Below, in pieces: positions 1-9,204 of a DNA stretch of 64,000 nucleotides. The notes beneath the pieces are model-generated. The model searched no databases, was not told the origin of the DNA, and saw only the letters and a program-made list of their open reading frames with translations. The stretch covers positions 1 through 64,000 of the forward strand of contig JAEOTS010000045.1 in NCBI GenBank assembly GCA_016839745.1. The letters are read 5' to 3'. The position numbers and the translations under genes are program-made. Within the stretch, counting starts at the first letter, position 1, and each line of letters opens with the position of its first letter. The DNA is from Promethearchaeota archaeon. GTDB taxonomy: Archaea; Asgardarchaeota; Lokiarchaeia; Sigyniarchaeales; SOKP01.

Positions 1-1020
1 AACCTAATCGACACCGTTCCGCTTCCTTTTTTGTTCCATTCTGTTTGATCAATATCCCCAGTAAAGCTAAATATAGGGATATTAGTTAACCCATTATCCA
101 ATGTATACCACATTGAATCTAAATTAGGTTCAGTTATAGAAATATCATAACTAGGAGCATTATATCCAAATATAGCATCATCAATCGGCGTATTGACTTG
201 AATAGTGGGATCAGTTATATCCTTTTCTACTGCTATTTCAGCATATCCGTTATTTCCCAATGTGTCATTTGCATAAAATCTAATAATTATCATACCACTC
301 CCTTTTTTGTTCCATTCTGTCTGGCTAATACCTCCTGTAAATCCGGAAGCTGTAACATTGTTTATGCCATCATCGAGAGTGTACCACATTGAATCAAAAT
401 CGGGCTCAATAACAGATACGTTGAAGAAAGGGGCTGTAAATCCGAAAACCTCGTTCTCTAACGGAGCATTTATTATAACAATTGGATCGCTAATTTCTTT
501 CCTTACGGTTATATCCGCATAAGCAGCGTTCCCTGCTCTATCTAATACGTAGAATCTGATATCAGCTGTTCCATTTCCTATTTTATTCCACTCTGATTGG
601 TTTATAGTCCCATTGAAAAGCATATGAGTAATGTTTGTTACACCATAATCCAAAGTGTACCACATCAAATCAATATTAGATTCTACAATCGTGAGATTAT
701 ATTTAGGAGCAGTTTTGCCAAACAATTCATTTTCGAGAGGTGAATGTATAGTTATGAGGGGTGTTAATGTATCTTTTTTGAGTGTGACGTCAGAATAACT
801 TGAATTTCCCAGCGTGTCATTAACGTAAAATCGAAGATTTATATCGCCTTCTCCTTTTTTATCCCATTCCGTTTGATCTATAGTTCCAGTCTGCCCTGAA
901 AACGTAATATTGGTAAACCCATTATCAATAGTGTACCACGTAGTATTTATTGAAGCGCCAGATATAGATATTTGAAAATCTGGCGCAACACTATTAAAAC
1001 ATTCGTTCGCTGTAGGAGAA
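1..1020 (-). repeat. Tandem Ig-module-coding repeats, about 275 bp period
   Basis: Near-copies of a block coding for W-Y-T-L-D-x-G recur near 90-120, 370-400, 645-670 and 925-950. The linked block coding for EWNKKG or EWDKKG recurs near 25-40, 300-320, 575-600 and 850-875. The copies differ by many substitutions, so this is an old protein-domain array, not recent DNA duplication. Confidence 0.7.
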
Positions 1021-2789
1021 ATTATAGTAATTCCCGGAATTGATATTGTCCCATAAGTAAAATATCTTAAATTAGATTCATACATCGTTCCTATTGAATC
1101 GTTTCCAAATACTTGGATTGTATGTGTTCCATTAACAGGTACAGGAATCGTGTAATTCCCCGATATAGTTACGTTATTTTGTCCGTCTAATGAATAACCA
1201 ATCCAATTTAAGATCTCTTCGGTTTCATAGCCTATTAGTAAACCTTCATCGAGGTTATCGCCTATATTATAATTTGGATCCCAACTAAAACCAAACGCGT
1301 CCCATTTAGTTGTCCCCCTGTAATCGCTTACGTGAGTCCCTAAATAGATTTCATCAATTGTGTTTAAATCGTTTTCAAACTCGTGGTTGTCTACTCGCCC
1401 TATTTCAGTTCCTTGTTCATCGCTTACGATCCATGTGAACTGCCCTTTTACCCCTGCTTCACAATCAAAAGAAATCGAATGATGATACCACACATCTGGG
1501 GTTGTGTAAGCAAGATCTTGCCAAGAAGATCCGTCATAATATTGTAATTTTTCATTGCTTAGGATAACCATCATACGAAATGCATTTGTGTTATCCGTAG
1601 CTCTAAAATTCATGTAATGTCTTTTGGTTGGCGAACCCACGGTAGTGGGGTTATTTGCCCAAAGGTAAAATTCAATTGTTCCCGAGGATTGAGGATTATC
1701 AATATGATGAACTCCCCAAGTATTCGTTCCGCCTTGAGAATCTCTCATATTCAAATGTTTTGCGTGACCTGCCTCTGGACCATCATATACCTGCATATCG
1801 GTATATGAGCCGGGTGAATGTCCGTAATATTCATCTAAAAATGTTAAGCTTGTACCCTTGGTTCCATGTGGTTCGTTCTCAAATCCGTAGGTCGCAGGAT
1901 AATATCCGCTCATCGGTTCTATATAAGTTTTGTTTTCGGGTGTGATGATGTTAATATCAGAATCTCCAATTGAAGCTACACCTTCGCTACATATAAGGTC
2001 ATCAATATACCCGGTGATTCCTTGATGCGCACTTGTAATTCTAACATGTGTAATTTCTGTTGGATCGTTAGTAATTGAGGATTCCCCTCGATAAATATCA
2101 TCCAAGTATACTTTCACGGACCAACCTGTTATATTCACCACCATTTTTAAGTCATACCATGTAAAAGGTGTATAGTTTCCTAAAAATACGTAAGGAGATA
2201 CGCTTGCTAAATAAATTCCTCCATCATTACTCAACACTAAAGATGCGTAATTTCTCCCCCATGTAGCAGCAGTCGGATTCGCAAATGATAGTTTCATATT
2301 TGAATTATCCTTACCTCCCTCCACTATTCCCGTAGGTGTTTCACTCATCAATTTTGCTTCTAATGTTAAAATATCCGAAGTGTATTGTATTTGTTTATCA
2401 GCTACTGCTGACCATGAAGGGGTTCCTGTTAATGTGAATGATTGCGTTCCACTTGAAGCTTGCGTATCTGTAATTTTTTGATAGCTATCTCCAGCCCCAT
2501 TATAAGTAAGAGTATACCCCGTAGGAAATGTATTAACGGGATATGATTCGAAATCATCTTGAAATATAATATTTATACTACTTTCCCTAGGTGTGATGAT
2601 CTTCGAGGATTTATTTTTCGTATTAGCCCCATCAAAGTTCAATACTAATAACATATTTTGAACCAATAGTAAAGATACTACAATAAAAATAATTCCTAGA
2701 CTACTAATTTTTTTAAAATTCCAAGATTTTTTTTTCGTGAGAGTTGATTTCTCTCGAATTTCAAGTTTTAAAATGTTTCTTATTTTCAT
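1..2789 (-). CDS. Large secreted LamG-like / Ig-like repeat surface protein (3' end beyond window)
   Basis: The reading frame is open from an ATG at 2789 down to base 1 with no stop, so about 929 codons are visible and the C-terminus lies outside the window. A basic N-terminus is followed by a hydrophobic segment near residues 31-50 (signal or signal-anchor). Two regions rich in beta strands follow (about 60-225 and 240-470), with features such as WYDLKMVV and WYHHSISFD that resemble LamG/concanavalin-like folds. Four or more Ig-like modules of about 90 residues come next, each with a WYT(L/I)D-G core and a later G-N element. The same module occurs in the proteins at 2909, 5748, 15257 and 29504. 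An extracellular adhesive or S-layer-associated role is inference. The ligand is unknown. By analogy with its neighbours the missing end may carry a PGY-type membrane tail. Confidence 0.85.
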   Translation of the reverse strand, partial: MKIRNILKLEIREKSTLTKKKSWNFKKISSLGIIFIVVSLLLVQNMLLVLNFDGANTKNKSSKIITPRESSINIIFQDDFESYPVNTFPTGYTLTYNGAGDSYQKITDTQASSGTQSFTLTGTPSWSAVADKQIQYTSDILTLEAKLMSETPTGIVEGGKDNSNMKLSFANPTAATWGRNYASLVLSNDGGIYLASVSPYVFLGNYTPFTWYDLKMVVNITGWSVKVYLDDIYRGESSITNDPTEITHVRITSAHQGITGYIDDLICSEGVASIGDSDINIITPENKTYIEPMSGYYPATYGFENEPHGTKGTSLTFLDEYYGHSPGSYTDMQVYDGPEAGHAKHLNMRDSQGGTNTWGVHHIDNPQSSGTIEFYLWANNPTTVGSPTKRHYMNFRATDNTNAFRMMVILSNEKLQYYDGSSWQDLAYTTPDVWYHHSISFDCEAGVKGQFTWIVSDEQGTEIGRVDNHEFENDLNTIDEIYLGTHVSDYRGTTKWDAFGFSWDPNYNIGDNLDEGLLIGYETEEILNWIGYSLDGQNNVTISGNYTIPVPVNGTHTIQVFGNDSIGTMYESNLRYFTYGTISIPGITIISPTANECFNSVAPDFQISISGASINTTWYTIDNGFTNITFSGQTGTIDQTEWDKKGEGDINLRFYVNDTLGNSSYSDVTLKKDTLTPLITIHSPLENELFGKTAPKYNLTIVESNIDLMWYTLDYGVTNITHMLFNGTINQSEWNKIGNGTADIRFYVLDRAGNAAYADITVRKEISDPIVIINAPLENEVFGFTAPFFNVSVIEPDFDSMWYTLDDGINNVTASGFTGGISQTEWNKKGSGMIIIRFYANDTLGNNGYAEIAVEKDITDPTIQVNTPIDDAIFGYNAPSYDISITEPNLDSMWYTLDNGLTNIPIFSFTGDIDQTEWNKKGSGTVSIR

Positions 2790-2885
2790 TTTAATTCACA
2801 TTTGCGAATTTTTGTCTTAAATGAATTATAGTATAATTAGATAAAGTCGTATTTATAATTGACTCTCTTAATAAGCTATAATATG

Positions 2886-2898
2886 AAAAAAAGAAAAA
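2886..2898 (-). terminator. Oligo-T tract downstream of the beta-helix gene
   Basis: An A-run interrupted by one G on the plus strand gives a T-rich tract on the transcribed minus strand 11-23 bases after the stop at 2909. This is the usual form of archaeal intrinsic termination. No strong stem is visible. Confidence 0.4.
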
Positions 2899-2908
2899 TG
2901 ATTTATAG

Positions 2909-5596
2909 TTAGGATTTCACTCGTTTTCTGATTATAAGAGCGGATATTACACTGAGAGCTCCTATAAGGATATAAAGATCGTAACCGGGAATACCTGGTG
3001 GTGTGGGAGGTGGCTCTTCCGAATTTTCTTTGATCACCATAACCTGTGCGCTTCCTTCCATCCCTGCAAAATTGTTCACAAAAAAAGTAATAGTTATTAA
3101 TCCGTCCGCTAACGCAGTCCAAGCTCCCTGGTTAATCGTTCCTGTTAATCCACTCACAGTATAATTTATACCGCCATCTAGAGTATACCATATAGAATCG
3201 TAGAATCCTGTGATGGAGATATCGTAACTCGGAGCCGTACTTCCTATTATTTGATTGGGAATAGGTGAATTTATTGTAATTTCAGGAGCCGGAATCGTCA
3301 TTAAAGGATATCTATCTTGATTTGGAAATGAACCTGAAACATCATATGGACTATCCCCTATTCCATCACCATTTAAATCAACTCCGGTATAATCATCCCA
3401 AAAATTACCTAATACTCCATTATCCCAGAAATTCGCATCAGTTTCATCAAATGCGTGTTCAGTATTATTTACAAAAATGTTTTTATGAATAAGATTTCCT
3501 TCGGACCAAGACATAAGATATATTCCATAATCTTGATTATCTTTGAATAAATTATTGTTAAATGTATTGTTAGTGTCCATTCCTAGTTTTACACCTGCAT
3601 GTGAGTTATTGATAAATTTATTCCCATTAAAATTATTGTTGTCACAATAACTAAGAAGCCAAATTCCTATTCCACACTCTTCAATCTCATTATTTTTTAT
3701 TGTATTATTGTCGCAGGCAGCTATACCAATTCCATATACCTCATCATTTATAGAAATATTAGATATCTCATTATTATCAGAATAGACCATCATTATAGGT
3801 AATCCAGTTTGTGAGAAGGTTAGATCTGAAATAATGGAATCATTACAATTTGCCAGAAGAATTTGACCTGCATCTACAAAATTTGTTGACGATAAATTTG
3901 TCTTGTTTGCATAATAATAAATAGGTCTATCATTAAGAGTATTAGATGTGTCAATTTTATACGAAATTGTTTCCTCCCGGACCCATCCAACAATAATTCC
4001 GCAATTTTGGAAAGTGTTATTATATAATTCATGAGCTTTTCCAAATAAATATACTCCTGCATTATTGTTTAAAAATTGATTATTATAATGAATAAAGTTA
4101 TAGGAAGTATTTCCATCTAGATAGACTCCAAAACCACATTCAGAGAGGATATTAAAGCAAATAGTATTAATTGAACCGTTATAAGCATGTATACCATAAT
4201 TAGATTCTGAGATTTTATTATTAGATAAGAGAAGATTATTACAATGATCTAATACGATCCCATCTGAATGGTGCCAGAGGATGTTATTGTATATTTTCCC
4301 ATTTGAGCAATTCTCTAGAAAGAGACCAACAGAATTACTAGAATTAAGCCTGCAACTTATTACTTCAAAATAAAAATGTGTATTAGTAATTCTAATACAG
4401 CGCTCTCCCCAACCCCCATCAATATCAATATATAAATTAGCTAGGACGTACGGATCTCCCTCAACACCAGTGCCACTACAAAATGCTCTTGTCGATATCC
4501 ATTGCCAACTATTATAACCGGTATTTAACTCACCATCTATGTATATCTTACTTCCATTATGAAAGGGATCTCCATATATCGGTAAAAAATCTTCTGTTCC
4601 AGCACTCCCTCCAATAAAACTGTATGTAATATCTCCAACTCCATCTAAATTAAGATCAGAACCAGTGTAATTTTCCCAATAATTGCCAATATTCGTACCG
4701 TTCCAATGATTCTGAACTCCGTTATCTGAAGCGTGCTGCGTATTGTTCATAAAATAATTTTTGTAAAATACATTTCGCTTACTATTAACATTTTCAATGC
4801 TGGCGCCGTAATAATTCATCATGAGAATATTCTGTGAAACTGAGTTGTTAAAAGAATGGTCTTGAACATTTATTCCAACCCCGAGACTATGGTTGCTAGC
4901 AATGTTGTTAGTAATTGTATTATGCGAGCTTTCTCCTATATTAATACCATAAACGCTGCAATATTGAACAGTATTATTTTTTACAGAGCTGTAATTTGAG
5001 TGAATTAAATTGATACCACCATAAGCACTGAGATTTATAAAATTCTCGGTAATTTGGATAAAATTGCTATACAAAACATTGATTCCATAAGCGTTTAAAT
5101 CCAAAAAATTGTTATCCTCGATGATAATATAAGTGCAATCATCTAATATTATTCCATTAGGGCTATTAGTATTATTATTACCTAATATTTTTCCATTTGA
5201 GGCGTTAATTAAACGGATTCCACTATTTGGCCCTCCAATACTTGAGTTTTTAAAATTACAGTTTTGTATCTTGAAATGAACATTAGAATTTTGAATTGTT
5301 AAACAAGTTGATAATTTTTGTCCATCAATAGTCACATTTTCTATAATATAGGGATTGTTTAAAGTACCAGATCCAGAACACCAATCTTCCAAGACAGCTT
5401 GAGCCCATGTATAATCGCCACTACCAGTATCATCAATAACAATGGGAGAAAGATTCCAATCTCCTGCTTGTTTAACCATACCTTCTTCATTTGTCATATC
5501 GATTATGTTATTATGACCTGGGAAAAGTAATATGCTCGTTAGTATTAGTGTTATAAGAATAAATTTTGTCACAAATTTTTGTCTCATAGATTTCAT
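2909..5596 (-). CDS. NosD-like parallel beta-helix surface protein with Ig module and PGY membrane tail
   Basis: An 895-residue secreted protein. The N-terminus has a basic start and a hydrophobic stretch (about 10-27) typical of a signal peptide. Two beta-helix regions begin with GSG...NPYIIENVTIDG-like openings (near residues 75 and 375) and run through N-rich pbH1 repeats such as NNTIKNNEIEECG. Each region closes with a DLN(L)DG(V/I)GD element, as is common in NosD/PF05048-type proteins. The second region also holds the IDTSN...RPIYYYANK insert shared with the protein at 29504. An Ig-like module (about 770-850) and the tail PGIPGYDLYILIGALS plus an RKR basic end follow. This suggests an anchored cell-surface carbohydrate-binding or structural protein; enzymatic activity is not evident. 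It is co-oriented with its surface-protein neighbours but separated by 119 and 151 bases, so separate transcription is possible. Confidence 0.88.
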   Translation of the reverse strand: MKSMRQKFVTKFILITLILTSILLFPGHNNIIDMTNEEGMVKQAGDWNLSPIVIDDTGSGDYTWAQAVLEDWCSGSGTLNNPYIIENVTIDGQKLSTCLTIQNSNVHFKIQNCNFKNSSIGGPNSGIRLINASNGKILGNNNTNSPNGIILDDCTYIIIEDNNFLDLNAYGINVLYSNFIQITENFINLSAYGGINLIHSNYSSVKNNTVQYCSVYGINIGESSHNTITNNIASNHSLGVGINVQDHSFNNSVSQNILMMNYYGASIENVNSKRNVFYKNYFMNNTQHASDNGVQNHWNGTNIGNYWENYTGSDLNLDGVGDITYSFIGGSAGTEDFLPIYGDPFHNGSKIYIDGELNTGYNSWQWISTRAFCSGTGVEGDPYVLANLYIDIDGGWGERCIRITNTHFYFEVISCRLNSSNSVGLFLENCSNGKIYNNILWHHSDGIVLDHCNNLLLSNNKISESNYGIHAYNGSINTICFNILSECGFGVYLDGNTSYNFIHYNNQFLNNNAGVYLFGKAHELYNNTFQNCGIIVGWVREETISYKIDTSNTLNDRPIYYYANKTNLSSTNFVDAGQILLANCNDSIISDLTFSQTGLPIMMVYSDNNEISNISINDEVYGIGIAACDNNTIKNNEIEECGIGIWLLSYCDNNNFNGNKFINNSHAGVKLGMDTNNTFNNNLFKDNQDYGIYLMSWSEGNLIHKNIFVNNTEHAFDETDANFWDNGVLGNFWDDYTGVDLNGDGIGDSPYDVSGSFPNQDRYPLMTIPAPEITINSPIPNQIIGSTAPSYDISITGFYDSIWYTLDGGINYTVSGLTGTINQGAWTALADGLITITFFVNNFAGMEGSAQVMVIKENSEEPPPTPPGIPGYDLYILIGALSVISALIIRKRVKS

Positions 5597-5747
5597 AATT
5601 TCTTTCCTTTATTTGTCTTTTATAAAAATTATCTTTGTTCTTTTTTAATGTTTTTTTTTTTTAGGATAAAAGAAAACTAAGAATATGCGACCAAGTAGGT
5701 TAAGATTCTATTTATAGTTAATTTATAAAAAAAGAAATGAATATTTG

Positions 5748-7691
5748 TTAGGATTTCAAGCGTTTTCTGATAATTAAAATAGATACTACACTGAGAGCTC
5801 CCAATAAAAGATAAAGATCGTAACCGGGTATACCGGGAGGAAATGGTTCTGAGGTTGTTCTTTTTGTAATCGTTACTGAGCTCTGTCCCACATTTCCAGC
5901 CTCGTCTTTCGCATAGAATCGCAAAGTCACATGTCCATCTGAAAGACTATTCCAAGCACTTTGGCTTATCGCTCCGGTTAGTTCCGAAATAGAGTGATTG
6001 GTTTGACCGTCATCTAACGAATACCAGTAGGAATCTAAGGAAGTTTCGTCTATTGTAATGCTATAAAGTGGAGATATATCGACAAATACTTCTCCGAATT
6101 CGGGTTCAATGATGGTGACTATTGGGACAATTAAATCTAAAATATCTTTTCGAACCGTAACCTCAGCTTGTCCTACATTTCCCAAGGAATTATTCGCATA
6201 GAATGTTATAGTCACTGTCCCATTTCCTTGTTTGTCCCATTCACTTTGGTCTATTGTTCCTATTGTTTCATTGGAATAAATATTGGTAGATCCTCCATCG
6301 AGGGAGTACCATGTAAAATTATAATCAGGTTTATCGATATTTATGTTAAAATCAGGAGCTATAGTACTATAGAGACCATAAGGATTGGGAGAAATAATAC
6401 TAATTTCTGGAACTTGTGTATTCTTATATTTTATTATTAAAGCATCATATCCTCCAACGCTGTCTGTGTCTGTATATCCAACGATATAAATATTCGATTG
6501 GGAATCCATACAAATTCCTGGAGTTGCATCAAAACCACTACCCATCCAAATTTTATTCCAGTTTTGATTACCTGAGGTATCGTAGTTTAGTAATAATGCA
6601 TCATAGTTATTAGGAATGCCGTATGTTTTTGTACACCCAGAAATATAGAGATCATCATTATCATCTATGATTATTCTATAAAAATAATTACCATATTGTC
6701 CATTGACACCCCATATTCTTTCCCATTGATAATTGCCATTTGAATCATATTTAAGAAGATAACCTTTACCACTTGATGCGGGATGTCCAAAAGTGTGTCC
6801 AGTAATGTAAATATTATCATTTGAATCAATTGCTAAGCTACTTCCTCTTTGACTATATGATATTCCCCAATTTCGCTCCCATTCAAAATCTCCTGAGCTA
6901 TTATACTTTAAAAGAAAAACATCAGATTCTCCAGGGGAGGGATCTAAACTTTCAGAATGACCAACCACATAAATATAATTATTCGAATCAATATCTACTT
7001 TATTTGCAATATCTTGTTCACTTCCGCCCCATGTAACATTCCATTGCTCCTCAAAAATATTATTAAATTTTATCAACAATGCATCCCCATCTACATCTCC
7101 AAAACTACCGGTCATACCTGCGATATAAAAGTTACCAAATGAATCTTCATTGATATATCTCCCCATGTCAGATTGAGAGCCACCCCATGTTTTATTCCAA
7201 ATTTCATTCCCCATAGTATCAAATTTTATAATTACTACATCGCCATTAGTATCACCTTGACTTTTGGTATGTCCAACAACATAGATATTATCTGAGTCAT
7301 CAATATATATATCCTCACCTTTATCATCATTGCCTCCCCCCCAAGTTTTAACCCATTCTTCTTGTCCATTAATATCATATTTTGAAATTATTATGTCACA
7401 ATTATCTGAGCCAGTAATATCTGTGTATCCGACTAAATAGACATTATTTTGTGAATCTGCTGCTACTTCCCTACCAGTATCGTCATAAATCCCTCCCCAT
7501 GTTGAATTCCAACTATACTCAAAATCATCTACAGAACTACTGCTTTCAAGAAAATTATATTTGACATCGTCAGCATAATAATTGGATTTTTCAAGATTCA
7601 GCAGGAATAACGATAAATTTGCAAAGACCATAAGTAATGCAATAATTACAATTTCGATTTTCATCTTAAAAATAACGCTCTGTTTTTTCAT
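5748..7691 (-). CDS. SBBP-repeat beta-propeller surface protein with two Ig modules and PGY tail
   Basis: A 647-residue protein with a signal peptide-like hydrophobic segment (about 11-29). Seven or so SBBP-type repeats (PF06739 pattern) of about 50 residues span roughly 55-420. They carry recurrent W-x-x-x-W-G-G, D-x-G, and NIYVVGHT or NIYITGHT strands, and predict a beta-propeller. Two Ig-like modules with WYSLDGG and WYSLDDG cores follow (about 430-525 and 525-610), then the tail PGIPGYDLYLLLGALS with an RKR end. That tail is almost identical to the one of the neighbour at 2909, so the two genes probably share a recent common origin at their 3' ends. It is likely exposed on the outer face of the membrane. 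The propeller may bind a ligand or protein partner; no catalytic motif was found. Confidence 0.87.
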   Translation of the reverse strand: MKKQSVIFKMKIEIVIIALLMVFANLSLFLLNLEKSNYYADDVKYNFLESSSSVDDFEYSWNSTWGGIYDDTGREVAADSQNNVYLVGYTDITGSDNCDIIISKYDINGQEEWVKTWGGGNDDKGEDIYIDDSDNIYVVGHTKSQGDTNGDVVIIKFDTMGNEIWNKTWGGSQSDMGRYINEDSFGNFYIAGMTGSFGDVDGDALLIKFNNIFEEQWNVTWGGSEQDIANKVDIDSNNYIYVVGHSESLDPSPGESDVFLLKYNSSGDFEWERNWGISYSQRGSSLAIDSNDNIYITGHTFGHPASSGKGYLLKYDSNGNYQWERIWGVNGQYGNYFYRIIIDDNDDLYISGCTKTYGIPNNYDALLLNYDTSGNQNWNKIWMGSGFDATPGICMDSQSNIYIVGYTDTDSVGGYDALIIKYKNTQVPEISIISPNPYGLYSTIAPDFNINIDKPDYNFTWYSLDGGSTNIYSNETIGTIDQSEWDKQGNGTVTITFYANNSLGNVGQAEVTVRKDILDLIVPIVTIIEPEFGEVFVDISPLYSITIDETSLDSYWYSLDDGQTNHSISELTGAISQSAWNSLSDGHVTLRFYAKDEAGNVGQSSVTITKRTTSEPFPPGIPGYDLYLLLGALSVVSILIIRKRLKS

Positions 7692-7834
7692 TATCTTTCA
7701 CTTCTCAAAATTTCTGTCTAAAATGAATTAAGTTATATTTAGATAACCTAATATTTAACTTTATTTCTCGGAGTGTAATTGGTGAAGAAGTTGTATTCAA
7801 AAAAGAGGAAAAGGATTGAGATTTGTATACAAAT

Positions 7835-9145
7835 CTATTTTAATTTATAGAAAGACTCTTCAAATTCAGATTTACCTTTGTATTTTTGTAAAAAGATGAC
7901 TCCCCCCATATCTGTACCCCCTCCTTGAAACATAAGAGGATTAACCTTTATTCCACATATTTCAAATGCATCTTTTATATCCTCCATTGAAGGTGGGCAA
8001 CCTCTAATCGGTACTAATTCCTTTATATTAGGATGATCTTTATTTTTGTTATATTGACATTGACCAACGAGGATTGTTTTATTCATGCCGGACGAGGGTT
8101 CCATTATTTTACCCGTTAGAAATTCGATACCACCAAATGTTTCCCCATTCCATGCATTTTTCAGTAATACTAATAATAAACCATTAATCGCACTGCAGTA
8201 GGTACACATTGTAGTATCATATCGTTTGTATTTTAATCCTTTAAATTGTCGTCTATAAAATGGGAGTGGTAAATCACCAGCTTCATTATAAATGAACTCC
8301 CAATCGTGATGGGAAGCTACAGCTTCAATTTTTTCGCCAACAATCTCAATATCGGATAAACTAGTCGATCTATCTCTATCTTTAGCGGCTTGTACTAAGT
8401 GTGGTACATCTGAAGGTTCTATCCCTAACGCCTTCGCACCTACTATATCAGCCGATAAAATATCTTTGGATGCGATTAATAGATTTGTTCTGTGAGCTTT
8501 TCCATCCATTGAGGGGCCACGTTCCAGCGTATAAATTCCATCAATAAGTGTTAAAACCGGGGGAATATTATTTGGAAGCTTAGCAACATTGAAATGGAGG
8601 GTTTTTATTGGATCAGCACTATGAAATTTCTTTCGAGATGCTATATTGATAAATCCTTTAAGGTTTTTCATCCCCAAACTTACTACTGCTTGACTATGAG
8701 TTTTTAAAACGGGCAGACTAATAATATAATCGGCTTTTAGGGCATCAGAGGCAAAATTAACAAGAAATTCGCACCCCATATCTATTTTCTCATGCGGTCT
8801 ATCACCGGTATTAATTAGTTTTACACCAAATCGTTCCTTAAGATCGTTATACCCTAATTTTTTGAAAGCATCCTGAGCAGCTTCATTACTTCCAAACCCC
8901 TCACCAATTGTTATGTCATCAATTCCTTTTTCTTTTAAAAGGGTCACAACATCTTCCATAACCCGGGATGTAGTAATGACGCCCCATTTAGGATGAGGGC
9001 CACTGCTCCAGTAAACAATATTCGGTTTAATGAATATTTTTACTTCTTTAGGTAAATCATCAAATAATTTGGTTAACTCAACAACCTTACGGACGGATTC
9101 CAGAGGTTTTTCATATTTTACGACGGATACGATTGATTTACTCAT
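7835..9145 (-). CDS. DUF362 domain protein (copy 1 of tandem pair)
   Basis: A 436-residue cytoplasmic protein of the DUF362 family (PF04015). The N-terminus SIVSVVKYEKP leads into the family's IKPN motif (FIKPNIVYW). A central LKTHSQAVVSLGMKNLKG block and IDGIYTLERGP follow, as usual for this family. The C-terminal third carries MCTYCSAING, GQCQYNK and GCPPS, a set of cysteines that could hold a metal or Fe-S group, although a standard ferredoxin CxxCxxCxxxCP motif is absent. It lies 59 bases downstream of a second copy on the same strand, so they are probably cotranscribed. The biochemical role of DUF362 proteins is not settled, and nothing here narrows it further. Confidence 0.88.
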   Translation of the reverse strand: MSKSIVSVVKYEKPLESVRKVVELTKLFDDLPKEVKIFIKPNIVYWSSGPHPKWGVITTSRVMEDVVTLLKEKGIDDITIGEGFGSNEAAQDAFKKLGYNDLKERFGVKLINTGDRPHEKIDMGCEFLVNFASDALKADYIISLPVLKTHSQAVVSLGMKNLKGFINIASRKKFHSADPIKTLHFNVAKLPNNIPPVLTLIDGIYTLERGPSMDGKAHRTNLLIASKDILSADIVGAKALGIEPSDVPHLVQAAKDRDRSTSLSDIEIVGEKIEAVASHHDWEFIYNEAGDLPLPFYRRQFKGLKYKRYDTTMCTYCSAINGLLLVLLKNAWNGETFGGIEFLTGKIMEPSSGMNKTILVGQCQYNKNKDHPNIKELVPIRGCPPSMEDIKDAFEICGIKVNPLMFQGGGTDMGGVIFLQKYKGKSEFEESFYKLK

Positions 9146-9204
9146 TATTAGTATCTACTCCTTTTTTTTATTTAAGAATTATTAATTTTGTATACAATAC
9201 TATT

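Noticed and set aside
1617..1945. Plus-strand frames in the first 2 kb
   Set aside because: They lie opposite the large surface-protein gene, whose minus-strand frame is continuous and repetitive.
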